A stretch of DNA of 64,000 nt from Valencia hispanica (GCA_963556495.2 OY747702.1:940001-1004000), one strand, 5' to 3'; shown: positions 44,735 through 55,456, numbered from the stretch's first letter. The notes: generated from the sequence alone by a model not told the origin. Numbers and translations: made by a program.

Positions 44735-45296
44735 AGTGAGGAGAGAGAGATAAATGAGAGGATAGAGCCACCTAGGAAGAGAAAGATTTCCCTGTTTGGG
44801 AGCCAAATATTAGCATGCAGGAAACCCCCCCTGGAGTATTGGGAAAAGCAAAAATTGTAGTACCCCATTTTATATAGTCTAGCACTTGTGTTTTTGTGTA
44901 CGCTGGCATCTTCTTTGCCTTGTGAAAGAGTGTTTTCGAAGGCTGGTGAGGTGGTGTCAAGAAAATGGAATCGCTTAAAACCTTAAACTGTTGAGAAACT
45001 GCTATTTTTGAATAAAAATGTTTTTCCCCTGTTTTGTACATCATTGCCCAAGTTACACAATCATTTTTCAGTGCCCTCTTCCTAGTTCCACAAGCATTTT
45101 CACTTTCTTCTGCCTGCCTGGGGGAACGAGGACCCGGAGGCCTGGAGGAATGATGACCCGGAGGTCTGGCACACACAAAGGACCTGGAGGTCGGCGCCAA
45201 TGAAGTATGCAGAGGTCTGGGTGTCAAGTCAAAATTAGATCTCACAGGATAGGAACCATCTACACCCAACTGGTTGCACAGGTACAATAAAAGTGA
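44735..45296. other. Interval between DNA transposons
   Basis: A purine-rich word 'gagagtgaggagagagagat' near its left edge repeats text at 43,866-43,887, on the other side of the inserted transposon. A 171-residue minus-strand frame (44,772-45,287) shows no recognised domain. No gene is assigned. Confidence 0.35.
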
Positions 45297-45304
45297 TGCA
45301 CCAC

Positions 45305-46171
45305 TAGTGATGTGCGAGTTATGAACGAATCGTTCAATACTCGAGAATCACTTTACTGACTCGTGAATCATGATTCACAATCCCAAGTAACTCATTTACT
45401 GACTCATTCCTGTTACTAATAGTAAACTAATTTCATTAGTAGAAATATATGTAGCTTACAATTAAATTTGCTGAAAAAACAACAGCCAGTTTCTTAACCA
45501 AAACATTTATGCTCTGGACTAGAATAAAAAGCCCTGAGTACAAAGCTCAAATCAAGAGATTAGGTCATTAGTTCACAGTAGCATCGCTCTGCTAACATGC
45601 TAACAGCATATTTAAGTTACTCACCCCCTCCCTTCCTGAGAGCTAGCCGGAGCTAGCTAGCGCAATGTCCGGTGCTGAACAAATCACTCAGAAGCCGGCC
45701 TCATTCAGGATTGATGACTCACTCACCCTCTCCCATCCGGCTCTCAGCTCAAACTCAATGCCAATCTGTAAGGGACAAATTTATTTTTGAAGTGGACTAG
45801 TAATTTTGAACAGATTAATCTGTTAATTGAATTTTTAAATGTATATTTTGGATTTTAATTTTGTTGATTCACATTTCATTTTATGTTTGTCAGACATTTC
45901 ATTTGATATTCTATTGAAAAAAAATCTCCCTTTAAAAATCTTTTTTTTGCTCTTTTTTGCTCTATAAAATAGTTTTCTTTTTCAATCACCCATCTTAGCA
46001 GTAGGATTTTCATGAAAAGAGAAACAAATTGAGTTTGAGTGAAATTGTACATTTTTTGCACTCTCTGGGCAACTGACTCAGTGACTCAAATGACTCAAAA
46101 AATCTGATTCATTTTGGTGAGTGACTCATTCAAACTCGATTCAGTAAAAATAATCGAATTTACCATCACTA
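45305..46171. mobile_element. hAT-type nonautonomous transposon
   Basis: The ends are 'tagtgatg' and 'catcacta', with TGCACCAC and TACACCAC as flanks (8 bp, one mismatch). Inside each end are 'gaatcgttc' and 'actcattcaaactcgattca' type words in inverse orientation. It encodes no transposase. Confidence 0.85.
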
Positions 46172-47110
46172 TACACCACTCTGAGTGGCAGCATAAACAG
46201 AGAACATGGTGATTTGAGTCAATCACTATGAGTAAGTCTGTGCAGGACTAAAATGAAAACATCTACAAACACCAGAGAGTTAGCCGGTAAGATAGAATTA
46301 TTTTATATTGCTGGTTGTGTGTGGACTTTGCTGCTGTTGGAGATGGGAAAATGTTGACCAGATTGTTTGACTAGGCGTGGCCTGAACAATTGAGAGGCTG
46401 TTAGATTTGATTTGTTTGCTTTGGTTTAACCTTACATTCTTTGTGGTTATTGGCAAATTTGTGAGATGATTTCACTGTTCAGTAATTGAATTGATATTAA
46501 CAAAATGATTGATTGTGGTGGTTGCAATACTGCATTTTGTAAAGAATCTGCTTCAAAGATATATGTATTTATTTCTGGTTTATGTGGTAATTCAAAGAGG
46601 GTAAATGAATTGATGATGTTTGGAGAGAGATCTATGTATATTGAGATTTAATTTTGTATTTTTCTAACAAATATTTATTCATTATATGAAATACTTAAAA
46701 GCTAATTTAAAACTGTTTGCTTGTTTGAAGGTTTTTCACCTGACCTGACATGCTGAAAAATAAACAGTGGAATCCAGTTTTCAAACTCTGGGTGGATGTT
46801 GGTCCCTCTCAAGTGGGGAAGCACAAAAAAGTGCAGAACTTGACACTGTGGGATCCCCTGGACATCCTCAGCGAAGATAGGAGATAGAGGGGTGTCAATT
46901 TGGACACCCTCTGTTCTTGTTTCTGTTTTTTTGTACAGCATCTTTATTGTTCACCAAAGTTTATATTTTGTCATTTAAGGGGGGGGTGTTACATCCACCT
47001 GTTTGTACAGGGGCCTTGAGTTGTATTGTTTGTATCTCAAGCCTTGCTCCTCCAGGGGCCGTTTCACAAAGCAGGTTCAGGAAAAAACTTTAGGTTGGGA
47101 AGCAACGTGC
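46172..47110. other. Interval with an LTR-like boundary
   Basis: At 46,979-46,993 'aaggggggggtgttaca' looks like a polypurine tract followed by an LTR start on the plus strand. No partner LTR was found, and nothing else in the interval was recognised. Confidence 0.3.
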
Positions 47111-47118
47111 TTCTGCAT

Positions 47119-48529
47119 TCAACTGTCCTTCACTCTTTGTTTGTCCTCTTCTGTCCGTACTAACAGCAGGAGCTCAGAGAACGCTGGTGGGGCTGTCTTG
47201 CGTTGCTCCAGCTGCAACCTGTCGATCAGGGTATTGTCCCAACAACTTCTCACAAACTGCTTCAGCAGATGCTTGTCAGTTTCTGCTGCCAGGATTCCTC
47301 CTCTCTTCACCACCACGTTCAGCTTACATTGCAGCCGCTGGAGATAGTCAGAGGATCGTTCACCGGGGTTCTGGAAGACAGTCAGGAACTGGGCGAACAA
47401 CTCCTCTCCGTCCTGCACCGTGCCAAATGCTGCGTCCATCACTCTCAGCAGGACGGGCTGGCAGAGTGCGTGGGTCCATCCCCTTAATCAGGTCAGCTGC
47501 AGGTGTCAGCAAACTCTCCACAATTCTTCTGCTGATATAGAAAGGAGAGAAATTGGGATCAGTTAACAGCAGGTCAATTTGTGCTCTCAAAGTTTCATAA
47601 TCCACCTCAGATCCTGGTCGAGGAATGTGGCCAGAAAATGAGCGAATTTGAGATGGACTCTGAAAAGAGAGATCGTTGCTACGAACCACATGTTCTACTA
47701 CAACTCTCTGGATTTCTGGAGGGTTTAGGCCACTGCCAGACACAGGAATCCTTGGTATGGCTCCAGTCTCTGCCATTTTGGGCTGTCGTCTGGGCTTGGT
47801 TTGCGGCTGATCTTCATTTGTTGGACGGGAGGTGGATGGAGAAGGTGCGGTTGCACCTACCGACATCCTTAACTTAGAAGTAGTTACTGCCACTGCTCCT
47901 AAAATCTTCTCATCCTCCTCCCTGGTCTCAGGTTCAAATTCTTCACTTGTTGGACGGGAGGTGGATGGAGAAGGTGCGGTTGCACCTACCGACATCCTTA
48001 ACTTAGAAGTAGTTACTGCCACTGCTCCTAAAATCTTCTCATCCTCCTCCCTGGTCTCAGGTTCAAATTCAGATCCAAGTGATTCACAGCTGGCTAGATG
48101 ATGGCTTATTTGTTCCATCACCGTCTTGAGGACGGCCTCCCAACTCATGGTACTGCGGTCGGCCATGTCCTTCAATGCAGCCAGGAAGTCAGGGGTCAAC
48201 TTACTAGCTCCTGCCACTTCACCTGGTTCCTCAGCCAGAGCACTGATGTGAAACACACGTTCAGGATCTAGACGGGAAACGTGTGTATATGGTAAAAGTG
48301 GTTTCATGATTGAAAAAACACTCAACTCCTCAAACTCTACTATCAGGTTTTTGAAATGAGTACTTGCTGTATCAGTCATGGTCAGAATGTTCCTCAGTGT
48401 ACCATACTTCCACAGATGGTCAATGATTTCTTCATCTGCACTAGAGTTGGTCACACCTGCGACCATAACAGAACAGGCTGGGTTAATTCCTGACTGTTTT
48501 GCAAAATCCATAACTGATTTTTCAGACAT
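47119..48529 (-). pseudogene. PNMA-like gag protein with one frameshift
   Basis: The N-terminal frame (47,360-48,529) begins 'MSEKSVMDFAKQSG'. It has 'SVMVAGVTNSSADEEIIDHL' (residues 20-39), like the RNA-recognition-type start of PNMA proteins. A duplicated 43-residue stretch follows (about 152-240), then 'SFSGHIPRPGSEVDYETLRA' and 'ISRRIVESLLTPAADLIKG', the capsid N-lobe. A shift near 47,450 leads to 47,119-47,442, the C-lobe: 'LFAQFLTVFQNPGERSSDYL', 'RLQCKLNVVVKRGGI' and 'LLKQFVRSCWDNTLIDRLQL'. These match the PNMA/ZCCHC12-type gag derived from Ty3/gypsy. No zinc knuckle, protease or polymerase follows. It could be a gag-only retroelement relic or a decayed co-opted copy. Confidence 0.8.
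47820..48070 (-). repeat. 129-bp in-frame tandem duplication in the PNMA-like gag
   Basis: The text from 'ttggacgggaggtggatgg' (47,821) recurs 129 bases later (47,950), nearly without change for the whole unit. It adds 43 residues of acidic then Ser/Pro/Thr-rich sequence ('EFEPETREEDEKILGAVAVT' start). Confidence 0.97.
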
Positions 48530-48571
48530 GTTTTTTTTTCATTCAATCACAGAGGGTTTTTATGCTTTTCT

Positions 48572-48588
48572 TTGGCACCTGGCTAGCT
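48572..48588 (-). promoter_or_regulatory. Possible primer-binding site before the PNMA-like gag
   Basis: On the minus strand the text 'tggcgagctagccaggt' follows 'gcgttacatt', as a primer-binding site would follow an LTR ending in CA. No second LTR was found to confirm it. If true, the gag belongs to a retrotransposon and its LTR would lie at higher coordinates. Confidence 0.3.
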
Positions 48589-48599
48589 CGCCAAATGTA

Positions 48600-49585
48600 A
48601 CGCTTGGTAAAGGGTAGGTGCTGGTCTGACTACAGCCAACAGGTGGTAATTTTAGGCTTCGGAAGTAGGCCCAACTACAGAGCCAAAGTTTCTCATGTGA
48701 ATGCAAGAAAAACAACAGGTATTTCACAACAATAAGGTGTATTGAGTACTCACAAAAAATACACACAATTAGCAAAACGTATTTACAAAACCTATTGGAA
48801 GGAAAACACAAATGTATACATAAAAGAAGGTTCCCCTTAACGGGTTCTCACTCCCAACTCAGTTCTGGTTTATTTCAGAAAAAGATGCTTAGGTGAAGCC
48901 ATCTTTCCATCATCAGTGCTAATCGTCAGTTCCTTGGTTCTATTGGGTAGCTCGCCGTCCACACAGGGAAGAACTGAGGAGATTCAACGGAAGAGGAGAT
49001 CCGAAGGGTGGAGAACTTAAAGATGAAGGGGGGCAAAACAGATCCAGAAAAAGATATCGCCCTATAAAAAAACCTGACCTAAAATAAAGTCAGACCAAAA
49101 CCAAAATTTGTCAAATATAATTAAGAGGGTTAACTCTTAGTATTTAAATAAAAAGAAAAACAATTCATGTTACAATAAAAACATGATTTTATCTAACCAA
49201 TCCAAAAACTGCTTTTTGTCCAATTCTCAATTAGTTAGGCCTATAATTCAATTATCCAATTTATCTAATTATCAAAGGTTCCAATGTGCACAATCCAAAG
49301 TATCAATTCAAAATTATTCACATAAAGTGAATATTCAAATCAAAATACCGAAGGTGTAACAAAACCAGATACATTACACTACATACTAATTTATTTTTTG
49401 CAGACAAACATTCCAACCATGCTGCAAGGCAGCTCACTTAGTGAGGAAAATTAAAAAGAAAGGAAACTCACCAAGAGTTGAAGGTTTCTTACACATACAC
49501 AGATTGCAGGACAGCCAGAGCTGAGGTGAGGACAGCGAGGGCAGATTCCGGTCGTCAGTCTACCTCCCTGCTTCCTTCTTTTCCA
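48600..49585. other. Interval without a recognised gene
   Basis: AT-rich. It could include a minus-strand LTR of the PNMA-like element, starting at 48,594, but the far end could not be placed. No coding region was recognised. Confidence 0.35.
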
Positions 49586-49587
49586 CA

Positions 49588-50685
49588 ATTCAATTCAGTT
49601 TATTTATATAGCGCCAATTCACAACAGATGTCATCTCAAGGCACTTAACAAGAAGTCATTTCAATAGATTTATTCAAACATTCCAGTCAGTTAAAAAGTT
49701 TCCTATTTAAGGAATCCCAGCAGATTGCGTCAGTCATTGGCGTGAGGTTGGGCCCCGTTGATGCAGACTTTCCAACCACAGCAATCCTTCAGCAATCCCT
49801 CATACTGAGCCAGCATGTAGCGACGGCGGAGAGGAAAAACTCCCCTTTAACAGGAAGAAACCTCCAACAGAACCAGGCTCAGTAGGAGCGGCCATCTGCC
49901 ACGACCGTCTGGGGGTTTGAGAAGACAGAGCAGAAACACAGAAGGAACAGAAGATCTGAAATAAGAGAACTTTCTATGTTACAGAAAGTAAAAAGTTAAT
50001 AACAGGACACAGTGGATGTTCAGTTACTGGGAGCATCATCCCAGTCGATGCCCCCCGTCCAACAGGGCATTGCAGCCAAGCAGGATACCAGACCAGGTAT
50101 ATCTTCTATGGAGAGAAAAACACTGAGAGAAAACAAAGTTAACAGTCGAAATAACAGAATGTACTGTAATACACCTGGAGAGTCGTAGGAGAAAAGGAAG
50201 TATCAGAGTGAAGAAAATTGGTAAGTCTGTCCTCCAGCAGTCTAAGCCTATAGCAGCATAACTACAGAGATAGCTCAGGATGACCTAAGCCACTCTAACT
50301 ATAAGCTTTATCAAAAAGGAAAGTTTTAAGCCTGGCCTTAAAAGTAAACAGAGTGTCTGCCTCACGGACTAAAGCTGGGAGCTGGTTCCACAGGAGAGGA
50401 GCCTGATAACTAAAACATCTGCCTCCCATTCTACTTTTAGAAATCCTAGGAACTACAAGTAAACCTGCAGTCTGAGAGCGAAGTGCTCTGTTGGGAACAT
50501 ATGGAACAATTAGATCTCTGATGTATGATGGAGCTTGATTATTAAGGGCTTTATATGTAAGAAGAAGGATCTTAAATTCTATTCTGGATTTAACAGGGAG
50601 CCAATGAAGGGAAGCTAAAACAGGAGAAATGTGATCTCTCTTTTTAATATTCATCAGAACTCTTGCTGCCGCATTTTGGCTCAAC
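49588..50685 (-). mobile_element. L2-type LINE, 5' truncated
   Basis: The plus-strand text 'tttatttatatagcgccaat' at its left end is a well-known fish L2 3' tail in reverse. The 3' UTR matches 35,700-35,914, and the protein matches the LINE at 34.6 kb, so these two belong to one subfamily. Confidence 0.88.
50295..50685 (-). CDS. L2 LINE reverse transcriptase C-terminus
   Basis: The minus-strand frame (open to 50,780) holds 'NAAARVLMNIKKRDHISPVL', 'LHWLPVKSRIEFKILLLTYK', 'SYIRDLIVPYVPNRALRSQT' and ends 'FTFKARLKTFLFDKAYS'. The LINE-derived part is intact to its stop; about 35 residues before it come from flanking sequence. The catalytic palm is absent. This copy shows what the damaged C-terminus at 35.6 kb looked like before its frame break. 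Confidence 0.88.
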
Positions 50686-50689
50686 AAGT

Positions 50690-52005
50690 GGTTTTTCCAA
50701 ATCCAACATAAAAGGACATGAGCCGACTCACAACAATTTAAGTGCAGCAGTAGCTTTGATAAACACCAGCTGTTGTCCACTCAGGTCTTAGCCTTGCTGG
50801 TAGAACTGGAGTAAGTTCAGAGTTGCAGCAGGTGCTAATTAGAGGTGGCAGGCACCTTTTAAAGGGGTGTGTCCGTGAAATCAGGTGAAGCTACTTCATT
50901 GGTTCTGGTTCACCCAGGCTACAAAAACAACTGGCTAAACAGTGTCCAACAGCAGTAATTCAGTATGCTTATTCATTTAGGAAAAGAGCAATTAAATTTC
51001 AACATTTTGTGTTCTTATTACGTTTTATTATTTATTACTATTTTAAAGAGTGTTTTTGCAGCATCAGAGGATCATACTTCTGAGCCTCTCTTGTAAGGTC
51101 TAAGAGAAAATGTTAGAATTTGAATTCCCTTCACCATAGCCCCCAATAAGCCAAAATATATACATATAAGCATCCCCCAAACTCAGGTACGCACAGGTAA
51201 CCTCCCAAGCCACTTGTCCATGCCTTTTTGGGCCGAACCTTGAACAGACTCCTCTCCTGTGGACAAAGTGGTCAGTCCATCCTGAAAAAAAAGCAAAAAA
51301 GAATGAGAACCAGCCTGATTTGGTTTCTGGTCCAGTTTAAAAACTGATAATTGAATTGGTTGTCATAAGCAAAATTCACGGGACCACTGTATTGTTGTAA
51401 TTGATGGCCCCTAAAAAGCATTTCAGGCATATTAGTATTTACTTAAAACAGTGAGACGTATTCCCTTTAATTTCAAAGTCAGGTGCCTTATATTAAGACC
51501 CACTTATATAACTTTCTGAGTATACTCACCAGAGTGTGACAAAACCATCAGATTTCTAGAATCAAACCTTCTCTCCTGACCTCTTGCCCTCTTATCCTGG
51601 AAGGAGACACAGAACACTTCACTGCTTGAGATCAATTCAGTAATTTTCCAATTGAAATTTCTAATAAGGCCTACTAACTGCTCTGACGCTTGAATGTTCC
51701 CCAGATAAGATTAGTATTTACCTTTTTCCCATTTATTTAAGACTTAAGTAGCCTAGGGACCAGTCATCTTTATTTTAATGTTACCCAGCAGAAACCTAAA
51801 GTTTTATTTTTTTAGTTGTGTTCAAATTATAAACAATTTTGTTTTACTTTTACTGCTCACAGCACGGTCTTGTTATTTTTTAGTCTCGCCATTTGTGATG
51901 TCAATAAGAGCGCGTTTACATTAGCGCCTTGCAAACTGATTAAAAATGTGTCCTTCACAGCTGTGGCAAAATCTAAGCAGTGTTACTGTAAAAGGTCTTA
52001 TTTAC
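50690..52005. other. Interval without a recognised gene
   Basis: No protein family, RNA or repeat end was recognised. A 107-residue frame at 51,816-52,139 runs into a LINE tail and has no signature of its own. Confidence 0.4.
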
Positions 52006-52011
52006 TTTATA

Positions 52012-52140
52012 ATAATAATGGGTTGCATTTATATAGCGCTTTTCAAGACTCTCAAAGTGCTTTACAACTCCATTATTCATTCACTCTCACACACTGGTGG
52101 AAGCTAGCTATGATTATAGCCACAGCTGTCCTGGGGTAGA
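52012..52140 (-). mobile_element. LINE 3' tail fragment
   Basis: The plus-strand words 'gcatttatatagcgcttttc' and 'ctcaaagtgctttacaa' are the reverse of a common fish LINE end. No coding part remains. Confidence 0.6.
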
Positions 52141-52799
52141 CTGAATCAGAATCAGAATCAGAATCAGCTTTAATGGCCAAGTATGACACATACAAGGAAT
52201 TTGACTCCGGCAACTTTTCTCTCCAGTACAGAACTTAAATAAGTGAAATAAAGAAATAAATACAAATAAATAATAAAGGATAATATATACACCAAACCGG
52301 GGTTATTTTACAGTGACTATGTACAGCAGTGCAGAGTTATAGTTTATTGTTATGTGAATGGACTCACACTCTGTGACTACACAGAGTTCATCAGAGCGAC
52401 AGCCTGGGGGAAAAAACTGTTCTTGTGTCGGGTGGTTTTGGCGTACAACGCTCTGTAACGCCGGCCTGACGGGAGGGGCCTAAACAGATTGTGGCCAGGG
52501 TGTGAGGGGTCTGTGGTGATTATTCTGGCCCGCTTCTTGACCCTGGACTGGTACAGGTCCTGAATGGAGGGAAGATCAGTACCTATGATCCTCTCTGAGG
52601 ACCTGACTGTTCTCTGCAGTCTGTCCTTGTCTTTTCTGGTGGCGGATCCGAACCAGACAGAGATGGATGAGGTCAGGACAGACTGGACTATTGCTGTGTA
52701 GAAGATGGTCAGCAGTTCCTGAGGCAGGTTGAACTTTCTGAGCTCACGCTCATTCTTTCTTAGGATGTAATAGCCTATACATTCACATTTTACATACAT
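52141..52799 (-). mobile_element. CR1/Rex1-related LINE fragment
   Basis: The 3' end has repeated 'aatcag' units and 'agctttaatggccaagtatg' (plus strand), a tail frequent in fish LINEs. The coding end lies upstream on the minus strand. It stops at the AT-rich array at about 52,800. Confidence 0.75.
52377..52790 (-). CDS. LINE reverse transcriptase C-terminus
   Basis: About 137 residues with '[20 protein letters not shown]', '[20 protein letters not shown]', '[20 protein letters not shown]' and the end '[16 protein letters not shown]'. These are the last blocks of a CR1/Rex1-type polymerase, following the thumb. The frame is intact to its stop. The catalytic half was lost by 5' truncation or at the neighbouring AT array. 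Confidence 0.8.
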   Translation of the reverse strand, partial: KCECIGYYILRKNERELRKFNLPQELLTIFYTAIVQSVLTSSISVWFGSATRKDKDRLQRTVRSSERIIGTDLPSIQDLYQSRVKKRARIITTDPSHPGHNLFRPLPSGRRYRALYAKTTRHKNSFFPQAVALMNSV

Positions 52800-52801
52800 C
52801 T

Positions 52802-52890
<89 letters not shown>

Positions 52891-52909
52891 CATACATCTA
52901 CACACATAT

Positions 52910-52953
<44 letters not shown>

Positions 52954-52972
52954 CATACATCTACACACATAT

Positions 52973-53025
<53 letters not shown>

Positions 53026-53080
53026 TACATACATCTACACACATATACAATATATATATATATATATATACACAATAGAT
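52788..53080. repeat. (AT)n arrays separated by a conserved 27-bp spacer
   Basis: AT runs alternate with four copies of a spacer like 'tttacatacatctacacaca' (at about 52,788, 52,888, 52,951 and 53,022). A related word occurs at 63,851 before another AT run. Confidence 0.93.
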
Positions 53081-53142
53081 ATATATAGATATCTCAACAC
53101 GAATACATTTTCATTTTAGCATCTAATATATTTTTTATATGC

Positions 53143-53340
53143 TTAGCCTACATAAATGTACATTAATTGTTTAACCCACTCATTAACGCAATCAGCAATC
53201 TTCCTCCACGATTGTTCTCTTGCTTTGGCAGCAGATACAGTGTTACTGCGTGCTTGAAAAATATTTCGAAATTCTTCATATTTCTGGAGAATAATCTCTT
53301 GCTCCTCCATTGAAAAGTATATAGCTCTCACTCTATCCAT
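53143..53340 (-). CDS. Myb/SANT-like exon of a Harbinger-type transposon
   Basis: Residues 8-55 ('FSMEEQEIILQKYEEFRNIF', 'AKAREQSWRKIADCVNEW') match the start of the Myb/SANT-like DNA-binding proteins that accompany Harbinger transposases in fish. In that family the exon ends near 'KIADxVN'. Here the text 'aatgagtgggt' at that point looks like a splice donor, and the residues after it are intron translation. The ATG follows a GC-rich stretch at 53,341-53,395, probably the element's promoter. No nuclease partner is present nearby, so this is likely a fragment. Confidence 0.6.
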   Translation of the reverse strand: MDRVRAIYFSMEEQEIILQKYEEFRNIFQARSNTVSAAKAREQSWRKIADCVNEWVKQLMYIYVG

Positions 53341-53344
53341 ATCG

Positions 53345-53937
53345 AACGCGATTGGTTGTTCAGTGTTGTCGTCACTCTTTTATGTGCACGCGCGTGTGGA
53401 TTAATCATAGTTTAAGGATCAAAGCCTGAGTTGACAGAGAAAGTTGATAAGCTGCGTCATGGTACCAATAAAGCCTGATTGCATCGGTTTGGTTTTGTCG
53501 ACTCAAAACCAATCCTGTAACCCCGAGTTTGTTCAGCTACCTTCATGGTACAGGCCTCAGGTGTCACAGAGATAAAATACAGCTACATCAGTCAGCAAGC
53601 ATTTCTTAATTGCATTTGAGCTGTGTGTGTTTTTTTGTCCTGTCTGAATTTCGCTGGGTCATCTGCAGGCTGGCAGGCAGGAGTCCCAGAAGGCATTTAA
53701 GTATTTAATACAAACATGTCTGGCCAGAACATGGAGGGGACAGAGTAACTCGTGCATCACCCTGTCCAACCTTTCTAACTAACCGCTTAAATAGTATTCA
53801 GCAATCACTGTTTATCTCTGTAGATGTCTTCTCCAACCTTCACGCCCCGCCTCTGGACAGCTGCTCCATGCGAGTCTGATAGCAACGCATAAAGCAGCAC
53901 ATCCGAAAGCCAGACTGTTATCTAACTGCCCCGGCGT
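53345..53937. other. Flank of ERV-B without a recognised gene
   Basis: The first 200 bases are probably the remaining end of the Harbinger-type element ('gcgtcatggtaccaataaag', 'ttcatggtacaggcctc'). The rest is unassigned. The last five bases plus the next (ATGTC) are the ERV-B target site. Confidence 0.4.
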
Positions 53938-53942
53938 ATGTC

Positions 53943-54330
53943 TGTTAGGGAAAATAATAATGGTGTATTATTATTTTCTTAGGGTGTTTTTATCACATAG
54001 TTCTAATGTACTTTTTAAATGTCATTTTGGTTTCAGTCACATGCTCTTGTGCATGACATCCTGTTCTTTTAATATGTTAATGAAGTGTGACTAAATAAAG
54101 AGAGCCTGCAGAGGGGAGACCCTTTGAGACCAGTGATGAGATCAGTGAGGGAGACGAGTGACGAGGAGCTGATAACAGACAGACGGTTGGCTCATTCCTT
54201 ATAGTATTTTCCTGGTCTCCCTCTGCAGAACTGATTATCCACATCTACCTCTGCAGAGCTTATTGACTCCATATTATCTCCGACTTTTGTGTGTGACTCG
54301 TTTTAGGTAAACCACAATATTTACCTAACA
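53943..54330 (+). repeat. ERV-B 5' LTR
   Basis: 388 bp. It differs from the 3' LTR only by C at 'gacatcctg' versus T. The ends are the inverted repeat TGTTAGG/CCTAACA. AATAAA lies at 54,094-54,099. Confidence 0.97.
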
Positions 54331-54333
54331 TCT

Positions 54334-54351
54334 TGGTGCCGAGACTCGACG
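54334..54351 (+). promoter_or_regulatory. ERV-B primer-binding site, tRNA-His type
   Basis: 'tggtgccgagactcgacg' begins three bases after the LTR. From memory, the complement of the tRNA-His 3' end reads TGGTGCCGTGACTCGGA, so about 14 of the first 15 bases agree. tRNA-His is the primer I recall for fish epsilonretroviruses. Confidence 0.65.
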
Positions 54352-54660
54352 TACGGAGCACTCCCGCCGGTGGTTTCCGTCGAAGGGCTGTTTTTGACAT
54401 CCAGATCGCTGAATTGCTGCACTGGCCGGCTGCATAACTTCCACGAGGACCCCCTGCGCGTGCTCCCGTGCGATCGATTCGGTTTGAATCACTCGCATTG
54501 GGGCGGAGATTGTGAGTACGTCTTTTTTGTGCACCTTTACATTTAACAAAACAAATTCTAAGATAGTCAGGGTATATTCTGCTGTTTGGGCCTAAAGAAC
54601 GCTTTAGCCTCTCTGATAAAATATCAGGTGTTGATCCGTAACTGTTTAGTGACAAAAGAA

Positions 54661-54909
54661 GGGTGTAACGGACCTGGTTTGCGAACCGGTCCACCTTGAA
54701 AAAGGGGTGTAACGGGACAGGTCTGCGAACCTGACCACCTTCAAAAATAAAATTTGAACAAAAAAAAAAAAAAAAGGGTGTAACGGACCTCGTTTGCGAA
54801 CCGGTCCACCTTGAAAAAAGGGTGTAACGGTACAGGTCTGCGAACCTGACCACCTTGAAAAATATACGGTTGTAACGGGTTAGGTTTGCGAACCAATCCA
54901 CCTCGCTGG
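54661..54909 (+). repeat. Five tandem stem-loop repeats in the ERV-B leader
   Basis: Units start near 54,661, 54,704, 54,775, 54,819 and 54,866. Each has 'gtaacgg', an inverted repeat around TGCG, and 'ccacctt' or 'ccacctc'. Types alternate: units 1, 3 and 5 centre on 'gtttgcgaacc', units 2 and 4 on 'caggtctgcgaacctg'. In unit 1, GGACC pairs with GGTCC; in unit 5 these positions read GGGTT and AATCC, which still pair. Confidence 0.85.
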
Positions 54910-55456
54910 GAAATAAAGCACGCCAGTGTATGGAAGTAAAAACACCAACAGCAGAATCAAAACGAAATACCGCACCCTAAGTGGGTATAAGAAAGATTAG
55001 ACACAGGACATAATCTTTATGTATGCCAGTCCAACCTGAAACCTAACGGTGTTAACGTACGGTTTGAACGGGCACTACAAGAGACGTTCTGTGTGGATTT
55101 ATAGGTTACACAACACATCCTTAGATTAGGAAAGCCATAAAACGGCTCAATCTAGTTGCACAAGAGAGACACTTAGAGTAAAAACTATACGATCCACTTT
55201 TAGCAGAAATTGATTACAATTAAAAATCTCAAATAAATGACCAAACAAAAAAAAAATTACTTTAATTAATTAAAGAATAAATCACTAACTTCAACTCATC
55301 AACAGACTAATTTCATAGTTCTTGCTTTTTCATTCACCTTAACCTTAATATTAATTACTGTTGTTATTCTCATAGAACTATTTGGTATTCTAACAACAGA
55401 CTTTACCAGACCAATTTTATAGAACCCATTAAGGGTTATATAAAAACAACGCAAAG

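Noticed and set aside
44772..45287. 171-residue minus-strand open frame
   Set aside because: No domain, and repetitive 'GPGG'-like text on the other strand suggests low-complexity sequence.
46979..46993. Polypurine tract and LTR start on the plus strand
   Set aside because: Suggestive, but no second LTR or coding region in that orientation supports it.
54661..54909. CRISPR-like repeat array
   Set aside because: Units adjoin each other without unique spacers, alternate between two types, and lie in a retroviral leader of a eukaryotic genome.
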